Shown here: one piece after another, positions 46,929 through 63,230 of the stretch
How positions within the stretch are numbered: position 1 is the first letter of the stretch
How the letters are laid out: the number at the start of each line of letters is the position of its first letter
NCBI RefSeq assembly: GCF_003851685.1
Contig: NZ_CP027727.1
Location: 1,426,001-1,490,000 of the forward strand
Origin: Pseudomonas sp. R5-89-07
GTDB taxonomy: Bacteria > Pseudomonadota > Gammaproteobacteria > Pseudomonadales > Pseudomonadaceae
Direction: 5' to 3'
DNA: 64,000 bases
Program-made: the position numbers and the translations under genes
Notes under the pieces: generated by a model
Told to the model about the DNA's origin: nothing
The model's input: the letters and a program-made list of their open reading frames with translations, nothing else
Database searches by the model: none

Positions 46929-47432
46929 GTGCGTAAGTTGACTCAATTGGTCCTGCTGGCCACTGTGCTGGTAACCACCCCGGCCTTCGCCGAAATGAAA
47001 ATTGCCGTGCTGAACTATCAGATGGCTTTGCTTGAATCCGACGCGGCCAAGAAGTACGCCGTGGATGCCGAGAAGAAATTCGGTCCGCAACTGACCAAGC
47101 TTAAAACCCTGGAAAGCAGCGCCAAGGGCATCCAGGACCGCCTGGTTGCCGGTGGCGACAAGATGCAGCAGGGCGAGCGCGAGCGTCTGGAGCTTGAATT
47201 CAAGCAAAAGGCCCGTGACTACCAGTTCCAGTCCAAGGAACTGAACGAAGCCAAGGCAGTTGCCGACCGCGAAATGCTCAAGCAGCTCAAGCCGAAACTC
47301 GACAGCGCCGTGGAAGAAGTCATCAAGAAGGGTGCCTTTGACCTGGTGTTCGAGCGTGGCGCCGTGATTGACGTCAAGCCTCAATACGACATCACCCGCC
47401 AGGTGATCGAGCGCATGAACCAGCTGAAGTAA
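46929..47432 (+). CDS. skp: OmpH/Skp periplasmic chaperone
   Basis: A 167-residue protein using GTG (46929) as start, with GTAGGAG upstream. The Sec signal (MRKLTQLVLLATVLVTTPAFA) is followed by KIAVLNYQMALLESDAAKKY and a long coiled coil (~residues 55-130, Lys/Glu/Gln rich), the tentacle arms that hold unfolded outer-membrane proteins. It lies between bamA and lpxD as in most proteobacteria, 3 bp before lpxD. Confidence 0.96.
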   Translation: MRKLTQLVLLATVLVTTPAFAEMKIAVLNYQMALLESDAAKKYAVDAEKKFGPQLTKLKTLESSAKGIQDRLVAGGDKMQQGERERLELEFKQKARDYQFQSKELNEAKAVADREMLKQLKPKLDSAVEEVIKKGAFDLVFERGAVIDVKPQYDITRQVIERMNQLK

Positions 47433-47435
47433 ACC

Positions 47436-48491
47436 ATGACCGCGACTATCAAGCTTGGCGAGTTGGCCGAGTTCCTGGGGGCCACCTTGCGTGGCTCCCC
47501 GGAGAAAGAAATCACTGGGCTAGCCACCTTGCAGGAGGCTGGCCCAGCTCAGTTGAGCTTCCTCGCAAATCCTCAATACCGTAAGTACCTGGTCGATTGC
47601 CAAGCCGCAGCCGTGTTGCTGAAGGCCGCAGACGCCGAAGGGTTTGTCGGGGATGCGCTGGTGGTGGCCGACCCCTACCTGTCTTACGCGAAAGCATCAC
47701 ACCTGTTCGATCCCAAGCCTAAGGCGGCGGGCGGTATTCACCCGTCAGCGGTGATCGCCGAGGATGCCCAGGTGGATCCTGCGGCGAGCATTGGTGCTTT
47801 TGCGGTGATCGAAAGTGGCGCGCGTATTGGCGCTGGCGTCACCGTCGGCGCACATTGCTTCATTGGCGCGCGTTGCGTAATCGGCGCCGATGGCTGGCTG
47901 GCGCCTCGCGTTACCCTTTATCACGATGTGCGTATTGGGCAGCGGGTGGTCATTCAGTCGGGCGCGGTGATCGGTGGTGAAGGCTTTGGCTTTGCCAATG
48001 CCAAAGGTGTCTGGCACAAGATTGCCCAGGTTGGCGGCGTATTGATCGGCGACGACGTGGAAATCGGGGTCAACACTGCTGTCGATCGCGGGGCCCTGGC
48101 CGATACCGTGATTGGCAATGGCGTGAAGCTCGACAACCAGATTCAGATCGCCCATAACGTGCAGATTGGCGATCACACCGCCATGGCGGCCTGCGTGGGG
48201 ATCTCCGGCAGCACCAAGATCGGCAAGCATTGCATGCTTGCCGGTGGCGTGGGGCTGGTGGGGCATATCGATATTTGCGACAACGTCTTCATCACTGGCA
48301 TGACCATGGTCACTCACTCGATTACCGAGCCAGGGGCTTATTCATCCGGTACCGCCATGCAGCCTGCAGCTGAATGGCGCAAGAGTGCGGCGCGTCTGAG
48401 ACAGCTCGACGACATGGCGCGACGTCTCAAACAGCTGGAAAAGCGTGTTGGGGACGTGACCCCTGGCGGTAATGCTTCATCAGAAGGCTGA
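47436..48491 (+). CDS. lpxD: UDP-3-O-(3-hydroxyacyl)glucosamine N-acyltransferase
   Basis: A 351-residue trimeric enzyme of lipid A synthesis. N-terminal uridine-binding domain ([15 protein letters not shown]), a left-handed beta-helix of hexapeptide repeats from ~100 to ~310 (e.g. [20 protein letters not shown]), and a C-terminal helix. The catalytic His is in [16 protein letters not shown]. aeruginosa LpxD is 353 aa. Starts 3 bp after skp. Confidence 0.97.
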   Translation: MTATIKLGELAEFLGATLRGSPEKEITGLATLQEAGPAQLSFLANPQYRKYLVDCQAAAVLLKAADAEGFVGDALVVADPYLSYAKASHLFDPKPKAAGGIHPSAVIAEDAQVDPAASIGAFAVIESGARIGAGVTVGAHCFIGARCVIGADGWLAPRVTLYHDVRIGQRVVIQSGAVIGGEGFGFANAKGVWHKIAQVGGVLIGDDVEIGVNTAVDRGALADTVIGNGVKLDNQIQIAHNVQIGDHTAMAACVGISGSTKIGKHCMLAGGVGLVGHIDICDNVFITGMTMVTHSITEPGAYSSGTAMQPAAEWRKSAARLRQLDDMARRLKQLEKRVGDVTPGGNASSEG

Positions 48492-48602
48492 TACCATTTC
48501 CATATCAAGTGTGCACAGCCGATAGACTGCCTCCTTGATTTGCTAGCGGGGCGTGCTTTTAGTTCGCCCGCCCCCAATCTTTATTACAGGCTTCCCCCCG
48601 AA

Positions 48603-49043
48603 ATGATGGACATCAACGAGATTCGCGAATACCTGCCTCACCGTTACCCGTTCCTGCTGGTGGACCGTGTAGTGGACCTCAATGTTGAGGAAAAGCGCAT
48701 TCGTGCCTACAAGAATGTCAGCATCAACGAACCGTTTTTCAATGGCCACTTTCCTGCGCATCCCATCATGCCGGGCGTGTTGATCATCGAAGCAATGGCC
48801 CAGGCTGCCGGTATCCTTGGTTTCAAAATGCTCGACCTCAAGCCTGCCGACGGCACGCTTTACTATTTCGTGGGCTCCGACAAGTTGCGTTTCCGCAACC
48901 CGGTCACCCCGGGTGACCAGCTGATCCTGGAAGCCAAGTTCATCAGCTGCAAGCGCCAGATCTGGAAGTTCGAATGCCAGGCTTCGGTGGATGGCAAGCC
49001 GGTGTGCTCTGCCGAGATCATCTGTGCGGAACGCAAACTATGA
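48603..49043 (+). CDS. fabZ: 3-hydroxyacyl-ACP dehydratase
   Basis: A 146-residue hot-dog-fold enzyme dehydrating 3-hydroxyacyl-ACP in fatty-acid elongation. Catalytic His and Glu lie in [20 protein letters not shown]. The start [20 protein letters not shown] (two adjacent ATGs, 48603 and 48606) equals the known P. aeruginosa protein. It shares 3-hydroxyacyl-ACP with LpxA and LpxD around it, and its stop overlaps lpxA by 4 bp. A 111-bp gap from lpxD contains no evident signal. Confidence 0.98.
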
Positions 49044-49816
49044 GTTTGATTGACCCTCGCGCAATCATCGATCCGTCGGCCGTACTGGCCGCCGACGTTG
49101 AGGTCGGCCCTTGGTCGATCGTCGGCGCAGGTGTGGAAATCGGCGAGGGGACTGTCATCGGGCCGCATGTGATCCTTAAAGGTCCGACCCGCATTGGCAA
49201 ACACAATCGTATCTACCAGTTTTCCTCGGTAGGCGAAGACACCCCGGACATGAAGTACAAGGGTGAAGAAACGCGCCTGGTAATCGGTGACCACAACATC
49301 ATCCGTGAAGGCGTGACCATTCACCGTGGCACCGTGCAGGACCGGGCCGAGACCACGCTGGGCGATCACAACCTGGTGATGGCCTATGCGCATATCGGCC
49401 ACGACAGCGTGATTGGCAACCACTGCATCCTGGTCAACAACACCGCGTTGGCCGGGCATGTGCATGTGGATGACTGGGCGATCCTGTCTGGTTTCACCCT
49501 GGTGCATCAGTATTGCCATATCGGCGCCCACAGCTTTTCCGGCATGGGCACGGCCATCGGCAAGGATGTGCCTGCCTTCGTCACGGTGTTTGGCAACCCG
49601 GCCGAAGCCCGCAGCATGAACTTTGAAGGCATGCGCCGTCGCGGGTTCAGCGATGACGCAATCCAGGCCCTGCGCCGCGCCTACAAGACGGTTTACCGTC
49701 ACGGGCTGACGGTTGAACAGGCCCTCGCCGAACTGGCTGAGCCTGCAGCGTCGTTCCCGGAAGTCGCGGTGTTTCGTGACTCGATCCAGGCGTCGACTCG
49801 CGGCATCACCCGCTGA
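49040..49816 (+). CDS. lpxA: UDP-N-acetylglucosamine O-acyltransferase
   Basis: A 258-residue trimer, first enzyme of lipid A synthesis. Left-handed beta-helix of hexapeptide repeats ([20 protein letters not shown] onwards) with the catalytic His in [15 protein letters not shown] (~residue 121) and a C-terminal helical domain starting at ~190. The ATG at 49040 overlaps the fabZ stop. 2 bp before lpxB. Confidence 0.98.
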
Positions 49817-49818
49817 TC

Positions 49819-50958
49819 ATGGCCAAGTTACGTATCGCATTGGTCGCCGGAGAAGCTTCCGGCGATATTCTCGGCGCCGGCTTGATGCGGGCCCTCAAGG
49901 TCCAACACCCCGCCATCGAATTTATCGGTGTCGGTGGCCCGTTGATGCAGGCCGAAGGCCTCACCTCCTACTTCCCGATGGAGCGCCTCTCGGTCATGGG
50001 CTTGGTGGAAGTGCTGGGGCGCCTGCGTGAATTGCTCGCTCGCCGTAAGCTGCTGATCAAGACATTGATCGAAGAAAAGCCCGACGTCTTTATCGGTATC
50101 GATGCCCCGGATTTCACCCTCAACATCGAACTCAAGTTGCGCCAGGCCGGGATCAAGACGGTGCATTATGTCAGCCCGTCCGTATGGGCATGGCGGCAAA
50201 AGCGTGTGCTGAAGATCCGTGAAGGCTGCGACCTGATGCTGACCCTGCTGCCGTTCGAAGCGCGGTTCTACGAAGAAAAGGGCGTGCCGGTGCGGTTTGT
50301 TGGCCACACCCTGGCCGATGCCATTCCTTTGCAGGCTGATCGCGCCGCAGCGCGTGCCGAGCTGGGTTTGCCCGATGGACCGCTGGTCGCGCTGATGCCG
50401 GGCAGTCGGGGTGGCGAAGTCGGACGCCTGGGCAGCGTGTTTTTTGATGCTGCCGAACGTCTTCAAGCGCTCAAGCCGGGTATTCGGTTTGTGCTGCCGT
50501 GCGCCAGCCCGCAGCGTCGCGCACAAATTGAAACACTGCTGGAAGGGCGCAACCTGCCGTTGACCCTGCTCGACGGCCAGTCGCACCTGGCCCTGGCCGC
50601 CTGTGATGCCGTATTGATCGCCTCGGGCACCGCCACCCTGGAAGCCTTGTTGTATAAGCGTCCGATGGTGGTGGCCTATCGTCTGGCGCCGCTGACCTAC
50701 TGGATACTCAAGCGGATGGTCAAAAGCCCATATATTTCCTTGCCCAATCTGCTGGCCCAGCGGTTGTTGGTGCCAGAATTGTTGCAGGACGATGCTACGC
50801 CCGAAGCGCTTGCGCAAACGCTACTACCCTTGATTGACGGCGGCGAAGAGCAGACCCGTGGTTTCGACGATATTCACCGCACCCTGCGCCGTGATGCCTC
50901 GAACCAGGCGGCCGACGCCGTGCTGAACCTGATCGGCCATAAACAGGAAGCCTTATGA
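49819..50958 (+). CDS. lpxB: Lipid A disaccharide synthase
   Basis: A 379-residue GT19 glycosyltransferase joining UDP-2,3-diacylglucosamine and lipid X. Signatures: [68 protein letters not shown] and [20 protein letters not shown]. Membrane-associated. It is coupled to lpxA (2 bp) and rnhB (4-bp overlap). Confidence 0.97.
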   Translation: MAKLRIALVAGEASGDILGAGLMRALKVQHPAIEFIGVGGPLMQAEGLTSYFPMERLSVMGLVEVLGRLRELLARRKLLIKTLIEEKPDVFIGIDAPDFTLNIELKLRQAGIKTVHYVSPSVWAWRQKRVLKIREGCDLMLTLLPFEARFYEEKGVPVRFVGHTLADAIPLQADRAAARAELGLPDGPLVALMPGSRGGEVGRLGSVFFDAAERLQALKPGIRFVLPCASPQRRAQIETLLEGRNLPLTLLDGQSHLALAACDAVLIASGTATLEALLYKRPMVVAYRLAPLTYWILKRMVKSPYISLPNLLAQRLLVPELLQDDATPEALAQTLLPLIDGGEEQTRGFDDIHRTLRRDASNQAADAVLNLIGHKQEAL

Positions 50959-51587
50959 GCACGCAGATGGGCCTGGATTTCAGCCTGGTTGCAGAGGCCC
51001 ACGAACTGGTGGCGGGCGTCGACGAAGTCGGGCGCGGCCCGTTGTGCGGTGCGGTCGTGACGGCCGCGGTGATCCTCGACCCGAACCGTCCGATCCTTGG
51101 CCTTAACGATTCGAAGAAGCTCACCGAAGCCCGTCGCGAAAAGCTCTACGACGAGATCTGTGAGAAAGCCCTGAGCTGGCATATCGCCCGGGCAGAAGTG
51201 GAAGAGATCGACGAACTGAACATCCTGCATGCCACCATGCTTGCCATGCAGCGTGCGGTTGAAGGGCTGCATATTACGCCTAAGCTGGCGATGATCGATG
51301 GCAACCGCTGCCCCAAACTGGCGATGCGCGCCGAGGCGGTGGTCCAGGGCGACAGCAAGGTGCCAGCCATCGCAGCGGCGTCGATTCTGGCCAAGGTCAG
51401 TCGCGACCGTGAAATGGCTGCTTTCGAATTGGTTTACCCCGGCTACGGCATGGGTGGCCACAAAGGCTACCCGACGCCCGTTCATCTGGAAGCCTTGGCG
51501 CGACTCGGCCCTACGCCTATCCATCGCCGCTCGTTCGCCCCGGTGCGCCAGGCTTATGAGCTGCGCGAGAGCCTCAGCGAGGTGTAG
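50955..51587 (+). CDS. rnhB: Ribonuclease HII
   Basis: A 210-residue enzyme that removes ribonucleotides from DNA. The metal-binding DEDD set is seen in [20 protein letters not shown] (Asp, Glu), [10 protein letters not shown] (Asp) and the later [13 protein letters not shown] (Asp). Overlaps lpxB by 4 bp. A terminator follows before dnaE. Confidence 0.97.
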   Translation: MSTQMGLDFSLVAEAHELVAGVDEVGRGPLCGAVVTAAVILDPNRPILGLNDSKKLTEARREKLYDEICEKALSWHIARAEVEEIDELNILHATMLAMQRAVEGLHITPKLAMIDGNRCPKLAMRAEAVVQGDSKVPAIAAASILAKVSRDREMAAFELVYPGYGMGGHKGYPTPVHLEALARLGPTPIHRRSFAPVRQAYELRESLSEV

Positions 51588-51610
51588 TCGCAAGGCTGAT
51601 GTTTTGCTCG

Positions 51611-51641
51611 AGGCCCGGTACAATCCCGGGCCTTGTTGTTT
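51611..51641 (+). terminator. Terminator between rnhB and dnaE, with a -10-like loop
   Basis: Stem AGGCCCGG (51611-51618) / CCGGGCCT (51626-51633), loop TACAATC, then TGTTGTTT. The loop carries TACAAT (51619-51624), a good -10 sequence, but no strong -35 lies 16-18 bp upstream. Confidence 0.75.
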
Positions 51642-51664
51642 CCATGTTACTGCACAGGATCACT

Positions 51665-55186
<3,522 letters not shown>

Positions 55187-55338
55187 TGGCCAGGCGCTTT
55201 CTTTTCCATGAAGAGCAGTCGCCTGATCTCGGCCAAACATTTAATCTCGACCTAAACGCGCCTCTCCCTTAAGGTAGGGCGCGAATAGACAACCGGCTGG
55301 CCAGGCACCCCTTGGCCGTCGACCCAAGACGGACGCTT

Positions 55339-56286
55339 ATGAACCCGAATTTTCTTGATTTCGAACAGCCGATCGCTGACCTGCAAGCCAAGATCGAAGA
55401 GCTGCGCCTGGTCGGCAATGACAATTCGCTGAATATCGGCGATGAAATCGCTCGCCTGCAAGACAAGAGCAGCACGCTCACCGAAGACATCTTCGGCAAG
55501 CTGACCAGCTGGCAGATCGCGCGCCTGGCTCGCCACCCGCGCCGTCCGTACACACTGGACTATATTCAGCACATCTTCACTGAGTTCGACGAGTTGCATG
55601 GCGACCGCCACTTCTCCGACGACGCGGCCATCGTGGGCGGTATCGCTCGGTTGGACGACCAGCCGGTGATGGTGATCGGCCATCAAAAAGGCCGTGAAGT
55701 GCGCGAAAAAGTGCGTCGCAACTTCGGTATGCCGCGCCCGGAAGGCTACCGCAAGGCGTGCCGCCTGATGGAAATGGCCGAACGCTTCAAGATGCCAATC
55801 CTGACCTTCATCGACACCCCAGGTGCCTACCCGGGTATCGATGCCGAAGAGCGCAACCAGAGCGAAGCGATTGCCTGGAACCTGCGCGTCATGGCACGCC
55901 TCAAGACCCCAATCATTGCCACCGTGATCGGTGAAGGTGGTTCCGGCGGCGCACTGGCCATTGGCGTCTGCGACCAGTTGAACATGCTGCAATACTCGAC
56001 CTACGCTGTCATCTCGCCGGAAGGTTGCGCTTCGATCCTGTGGAAAACCGCTGAGAAAGCGCCGGACGCTGCTGAAGCCATGGGCATCACCGCTGATCGC
56101 CTCAAAGGCCTGGGTATCGTTGACAAAGTCATCGCCGAGCCACTGGGCGGCGCTCACCGCGACCCGGCTGCTGCGGCCGCGACTATCCGCGCCGAGCTGG
56201 GCTCGCAACTGGCGATGCTCAAGAAGCTGGATAACGAAGCACTGCTGGCCCGTCGTTATGAGCGCTTGATGAGCTACGGCCTCTAA
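55339..56286 (+). CDS. accA: Acetyl-CoA carboxylase carboxyltransferase subunit alpha
   Basis: A 315-residue subunit that, with AccD, moves carboxyl from biotin to acetyl-CoA, giving malonyl-CoA for fatty acids. [20 protein letters not shown] is the canonical start; family blocks are [33 protein letters not shown] and [14 protein letters not shown] at 55339 lies in a GC-rich leader with an imperfect hairpin around 55257-55283. A REPIN follows. Confidence 0.98.
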   Translation: MNPNFLDFEQPIADLQAKIEELRLVGNDNSLNIGDEIARLQDKSSTLTEDIFGKLTSWQIARLARHPRRPYTLDYIQHIFTEFDELHGDRHFSDDAAIVGGIARLDDQPVMVIGHQKGREVREKVRRNFGMPRPEGYRKACRLMEMAERFKMPILTFIDTPGAYPGIDAEERNQSEAIAWNLRVMARLKTPIIATVIGEGGSGGALAIGVCDQLNMLQYSTYAVISPEGCASILWKTAEKAPDAAEAMGITADRLKGLGIVDKVIAEPLGGAHRDPAAAAATIRAELGSQLAMLKKLDNEALLARRYERLMSYGL

Positions 56287-56303
56287 CGTCGCTGAAGTAC
56301 CCA

Positions 56304-56392
56304 TGTGGGAGGGGGCTTGCCCCCGATTGCCGAGTGTCAGTCACAAAATTTCGTGACTGGTCCACCGCTATCGGGAGCAAGCCCCCTCCCAC
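56304..56392. repeat. REPIN (GGGGGCTTGCCCCC class), copy 4
   Basis: Inverted REP pair in the 160-bp tandem gap between accA and tilS. The left arm (56304) matches the other copies; the right arm has one substitution in the core (TCGGGAGCAAGCCCCC) and lacks the last bases, so it has begun to diverge. Confidence 0.88.
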
Positions 56393-56446
56393 TTTTGCTT
56401 TGTGTATGCTGGTCAACGTATTCCAGGGTTGCGGCGGTACTATCTG

Positions 56447-57757
56447 ATGAAGCCACTTTTATCCGCCAAGGTCCTGAACAGTCTGGCCGCCTGGCGCAAC
56501 GCCCCGGCATGGCACGTCGCTTTTTCGGGTGGGCTCGATTCCACCGTCCTGCTGCATCTCTTGGCCGCTCTGGCAAACACTCCACCTCTGCGCGCTGTAC
56601 ATGTTCACCATGGCCTGCAAACTGCCGCTGACACCTGGCCCGGTCATTGTCAGCGTGTGTGTGACGGCTTAAACGTGCCCTTGCGGGTGATGCGCGTGCA
56701 GGTGCAGCCCGGCGCCAGCGTAGAACAGGCCGCGCGTGCTGCTCGTTATCAGGCCTTTGCCGAGGCGACCGGGGCAGGGGAGGTGCTGCTCACCGGTCAA
56801 CATCGCGACGATCAGGCCGAAACCCTGTTGTTCCGCCTGTTGCGCGGCGCCGGGGTGCGTGGGCTTGCGGCGATGCCCGAGCATCGCGCTTTGGCGCAGG
56901 GGCATCTGGTGCGGCCGCTGCTGGATGTCACCCGTGTCGAGCTGGAAGCCTATGCCCGGGAACATCATCTAAAGTGGATTGAAGATCCTTCAAATGCTGA
57001 TCCACGTTTCTCCCGCAATTACTTGCGGCACCGTGTCTTCCCCGTTTTGGCGCAGCGCTGGCCTCAAGTGGTGTCCAGCCTGGCCCGTACGGCTGAGCAC
57101 CTGGGCGAAGCCCAGGGCTTGCTCGATGAGCTGGCGGCCATGGACCTGCAATGTGCCGATCAACCCTCGCGGTTTCCCTGGTTGCCCCTGCACTCCCTGG
57201 CCCTTGCACCGTTGCGCGAACTTTCCGAGGCGCGCCAGCGCAATGCGCTGCGCCATTGGCTGGCACCACTGACCCGCCTACCCGACAGCAACCACTGGGC
57301 CGGCTGGTATTCCCTGCGCGATGCCAAAGGCGATGCACACCCCCTGTGGCGTCTGGCCGACGGCGAGTTGCACCGTAGCGGCGAACGTATCTGGTGGCTG
57401 CCCTCCCTGTGGTCGGAATTTTCCGATGCGTCGGTGAACTGGCCAGACCCGCAAAAACCACTGGAGTTACCGGGCAATGGTCAGTTGAAATTCATTGGCC
57501 AGGCGCCCGAAGGTCCGCTGCAAGTCCGCTACCGCCAGGGCGGTGAAATCGTCGAAGTGCCAGGTCGCGGCCGACGTGACCTGAAGCGGCTGTTGAATGA
57601 GCGGGGGCTGCCGGGGTTTGTGCGTGGCAGATTGCCGCTGCTCTATCGGGGAGAACAATTGCTGGCTGTCCCAACCCTTGCGGGGTTATGGGCCAGCTCA
57701 CCGGATGACTGGCAATTACATTGGATGCCACAGACCTGCGATCAAGGTTTGAGCTGA
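56447..57757 (+). CDS. tilS: tRNA(Ile)-lysidine synthetase
   Basis: A 436-residue PP-loop ATPase that adds lysine to C34 of tRNA-Ile(CAU), changing it to decode AUA. The PP-loop VAFSGGLDSTVLLHLLAAL is at residues ~22-40, followed by VHHGLQ, TGQHRDDQAETLLFRLLRGAG, the mid domain, and a C-terminal domain with VRYRQGGEIVEVPGRGRRD. The ATG at 56447 begins close to the PP-loop as usual. It is alone after a REPIN; whether accA reads through is uncertain. Confidence 0.96.
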   Translation: MKPLLSAKVLNSLAAWRNAPAWHVAFSGGLDSTVLLHLLAALANTPPLRAVHVHHGLQTAADTWPGHCQRVCDGLNVPLRVMRVQVQPGASVEQAARAARYQAFAEATGAGEVLLTGQHRDDQAETLLFRLLRGAGVRGLAAMPEHRALAQGHLVRPLLDVTRVELEAYAREHHLKWIEDPSNADPRFSRNYLRHRVFPVLAQRWPQVVSSLARTAEHLGEAQGLLDELAAMDLQCADQPSRFPWLPLHSLALAPLRELSEARQRNALRHWLAPLTRLPDSNHWAGWYSLRDAKGDAHPLWRLADGELHRSGERIWWLPSLWSEFSDASVNWPDPQKPLELPGNGQLKFIGQAPEGPLQVRYRQGGEIVEVPGRGRRDLKRLLNERGLPGFVRGRLPLLYRGEQLLAVPTLAGLWASSPDDWQLHWMPQTCDQGLS

Positions 57758-58009
57758 TAGAGCCTTTCCGGTAGACTACGCTCCCTTCTTGATACAACTT
57801 CTGTGGATTCGCCTGAATCGCAGCAGTTGCCGATTACCAAGCAGTCTTTGCTGGGCGATTCCAAAAAATGTGTAGCGATCAACGTACCGGTGTTCCACTG
57901 CTGGTCTGTCACAACGCGGCGGTTTTTTTGAAAGGTGCACTGTGATTAATGCAGGTGATCGGGGGCTTCGGCCTCTCTTCGCTTTCCCCGGCGGCTCGTA
58001 CCGCTTTAA

Positions 58010-60513
<2,504 letters not shown>

Positions 60514-60548
60514 GCGTCGTTTCTCCGGTAGAATTTCCCACGCTTTAT

Positions 60549-61959
<1,411 letters not shown>

Positions 61960-62040
61960 GCAGTAAATGGTACAAAGTTGGCTGATTGCGTCGCAAATTT
62001 CACGACAGTGGGAATTTCGGCGCTAATCTGCTGACTGACA

Positions 62041-62072
62041 AGCACAAGCCTGGTTTATCCAGGCTTCGTGCT
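62041..62072 (+). terminator. Hairpin between eno and ftsB
   Basis: Stem AGCACAAGCCTGG (62041-62053) / CCAGGCTTCGTGCT (62059-62072), loop TTTAT, one bulged base. It is strong but lacks a following T-tract, so termination may be partial. Confidence 0.55.
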
Positions 62073-62130
62073 ATCAGTTGCTGCAAAAGGTTTGCATGAC
62101 TGTCTTTTTTCAACGGATACCCGGATTTCA

Positions 62131-62409
62131 ATGCGCAGTCCCAATTGGTTGTTTCTCGTCTTGCTCTTGTTGCTGGCTGGCCTGCAGTACCGCCTATGGG
62201 TCGGTAACGGCAGCTTTGCGCAGGTGGAAGAGCTGACCCAGCAAATTGCCGACCAGCACGCTGAAAACGAACGCCTGCTGGAGCGCAACCGCGTGCTTGA
62301 CGCCGAAGTGCTTGAGCTGAAAAAAGGTACGGAGACCGTCGAAGAGCGGGCTCGTCATGAGCTGGGCATGGTCAAGGAGGGCGAAACCCTCTACCAGTTG
62401 GCCCAATGA
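62131..62409 (+). CDS. ftsB: Cell division protein FtsB
   Basis: A 92-residue bitopic membrane protein of the FtsQLB divisome complex. TM helix at residues ~5-21 (WLFLVLLLLLAGLQYRLW) followed by a coiled coil (VEELTQQIADQHAENERLL, ERNRVLDAEVLEL) and a short conserved end (EERARHELGMVKEGET). Start ATG at 62131 places the TM near the N-terminus. Its stop overlaps ispD by 4 bp. Confidence 0.96.
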   Translation: MRSPNWLFLVLLLLLAGLQYRLWVGNGSFAQVEELTQQIADQHAENERLLERNRVLDAEVLELKKGTETVEERARHELGMVKEGETLYQLAQ

Positions 62410-63113
62410 ACACCGATTTGCCGGCCTTCTGGGCCGTGATTCCGGCCGCGGGTGTGGGTGCCCGTATGGCCGCCGACCGTCCCAAGCAGTATCTGCAACT
62501 GGGCGGGCGCACCATTCTTGAACACAGCCTTGGCTGTTTCCTTGACCATCCTGCGCTGAAAGGGCTGGTGGTCAGTCTTGCAGTTGATGATCCTTACTGG
62601 TCCGGCCTGGCGTGTGCCGCTGACCCGCGTATTCACCGTGCGGACGGCGGCTCGGAGCGTTCAGGTTCCGTGCTCAATGCGTTGCTGCAACTCAATGCCC
62701 TGGGCGCCAGTGATGATGACTGGGTGCTGGTGCACGATGCCGCGCGGCCCAATCTGAGCCGAGATGATCTCGACAAGCTATTGGCTGAGCTGGCTGACGA
62801 TCCGGTAGGTGGCCTGCTGGCGGTGCCGGCCCGTGACACCCTCAAGCGCGTCGACAAGCACGGCCGTGTGGTCGAAACCGTTGACCGTCGCCTGATCTGG
62901 CAAGCCTACACGCCGCAGATGTTCCGCCTGGGCGCCTTGCACCGCGCGTTGGCTGACAGCCTGGTGGCCGACGCGGTGATCACCGATGAAGCCTCCGCCA
63001 TGGAATGGTCCGGTCAGGCGCCGCGGTTGATCGAGGGGCGTTCGGACAACCTCAAGGTGACCCGGCCGGAAGATCTTGAGTGGCTACGGCTGCGCTGGGC
63101 CAACCGCAGGTAG
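62406..63113 (+). CDS. ispD: 2-C-methyl-D-erythritol 4-phosphate cytidylyltransferase
   Basis: A 235-residue enzyme transferring CMP from CTP to MEP in isoprenoid synthesis, acting after Dxr (encoded 20 kb upstream). The nucleotide loop is AVIPAAGVGARMAADRPKQY; later VLVHDAARPNLSRDDLDKL, VPARDTLKRV and ITDEASAMEW are typical. Coupled to ftsB. ispF is not directly downstream; a LysR gene faces it instead. Confidence 0.97.
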   Translation: MNTDLPAFWAVIPAAGVGARMAADRPKQYLQLGGRTILEHSLGCFLDHPALKGLVVSLAVDDPYWSGLACAADPRIHRADGGSERSGSVLNALLQLNALGASDDDWVLVHDAARPNLSRDDLDKLLAELADDPVGGLLAVPARDTLKRVDKHGRVVETVDRRLIWQAYTPQMFRLGALHRALADSLVADAVITDEASAMEWSGQAPRLIEGRSDNLKVTRPEDLEWLRLRWANRR

Positions 63114-63135
63114 TCGGTCGCACCGCGTCGACTTC

Positions 63136-63208
63136 ATCGCAGGCAAGCCAGCTCTCACAGTTGATTGGGTTCACAGACAAAATGTGGGAGGGGGCTTGCC
63201 CCCGATGC
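63136..63208. repeat. Hybrid REP pair in the ispD/LysR convergent gap
   Basis: Left copy ATCGCAGGCAAGCCAGCTCT (63136-63160, inverse orientation, GGCTTGCC class) and right copy TGTGGGAGGGGGCTTGCCCC (63183-63208, GGGGGCTTGCCCCC class), separated by 22 bp. The two arms come from different REP subfamilies. Confidence 0.75.
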
Positions 63209-63230
63209 GGCCTGACCAGGCAACAAATAA

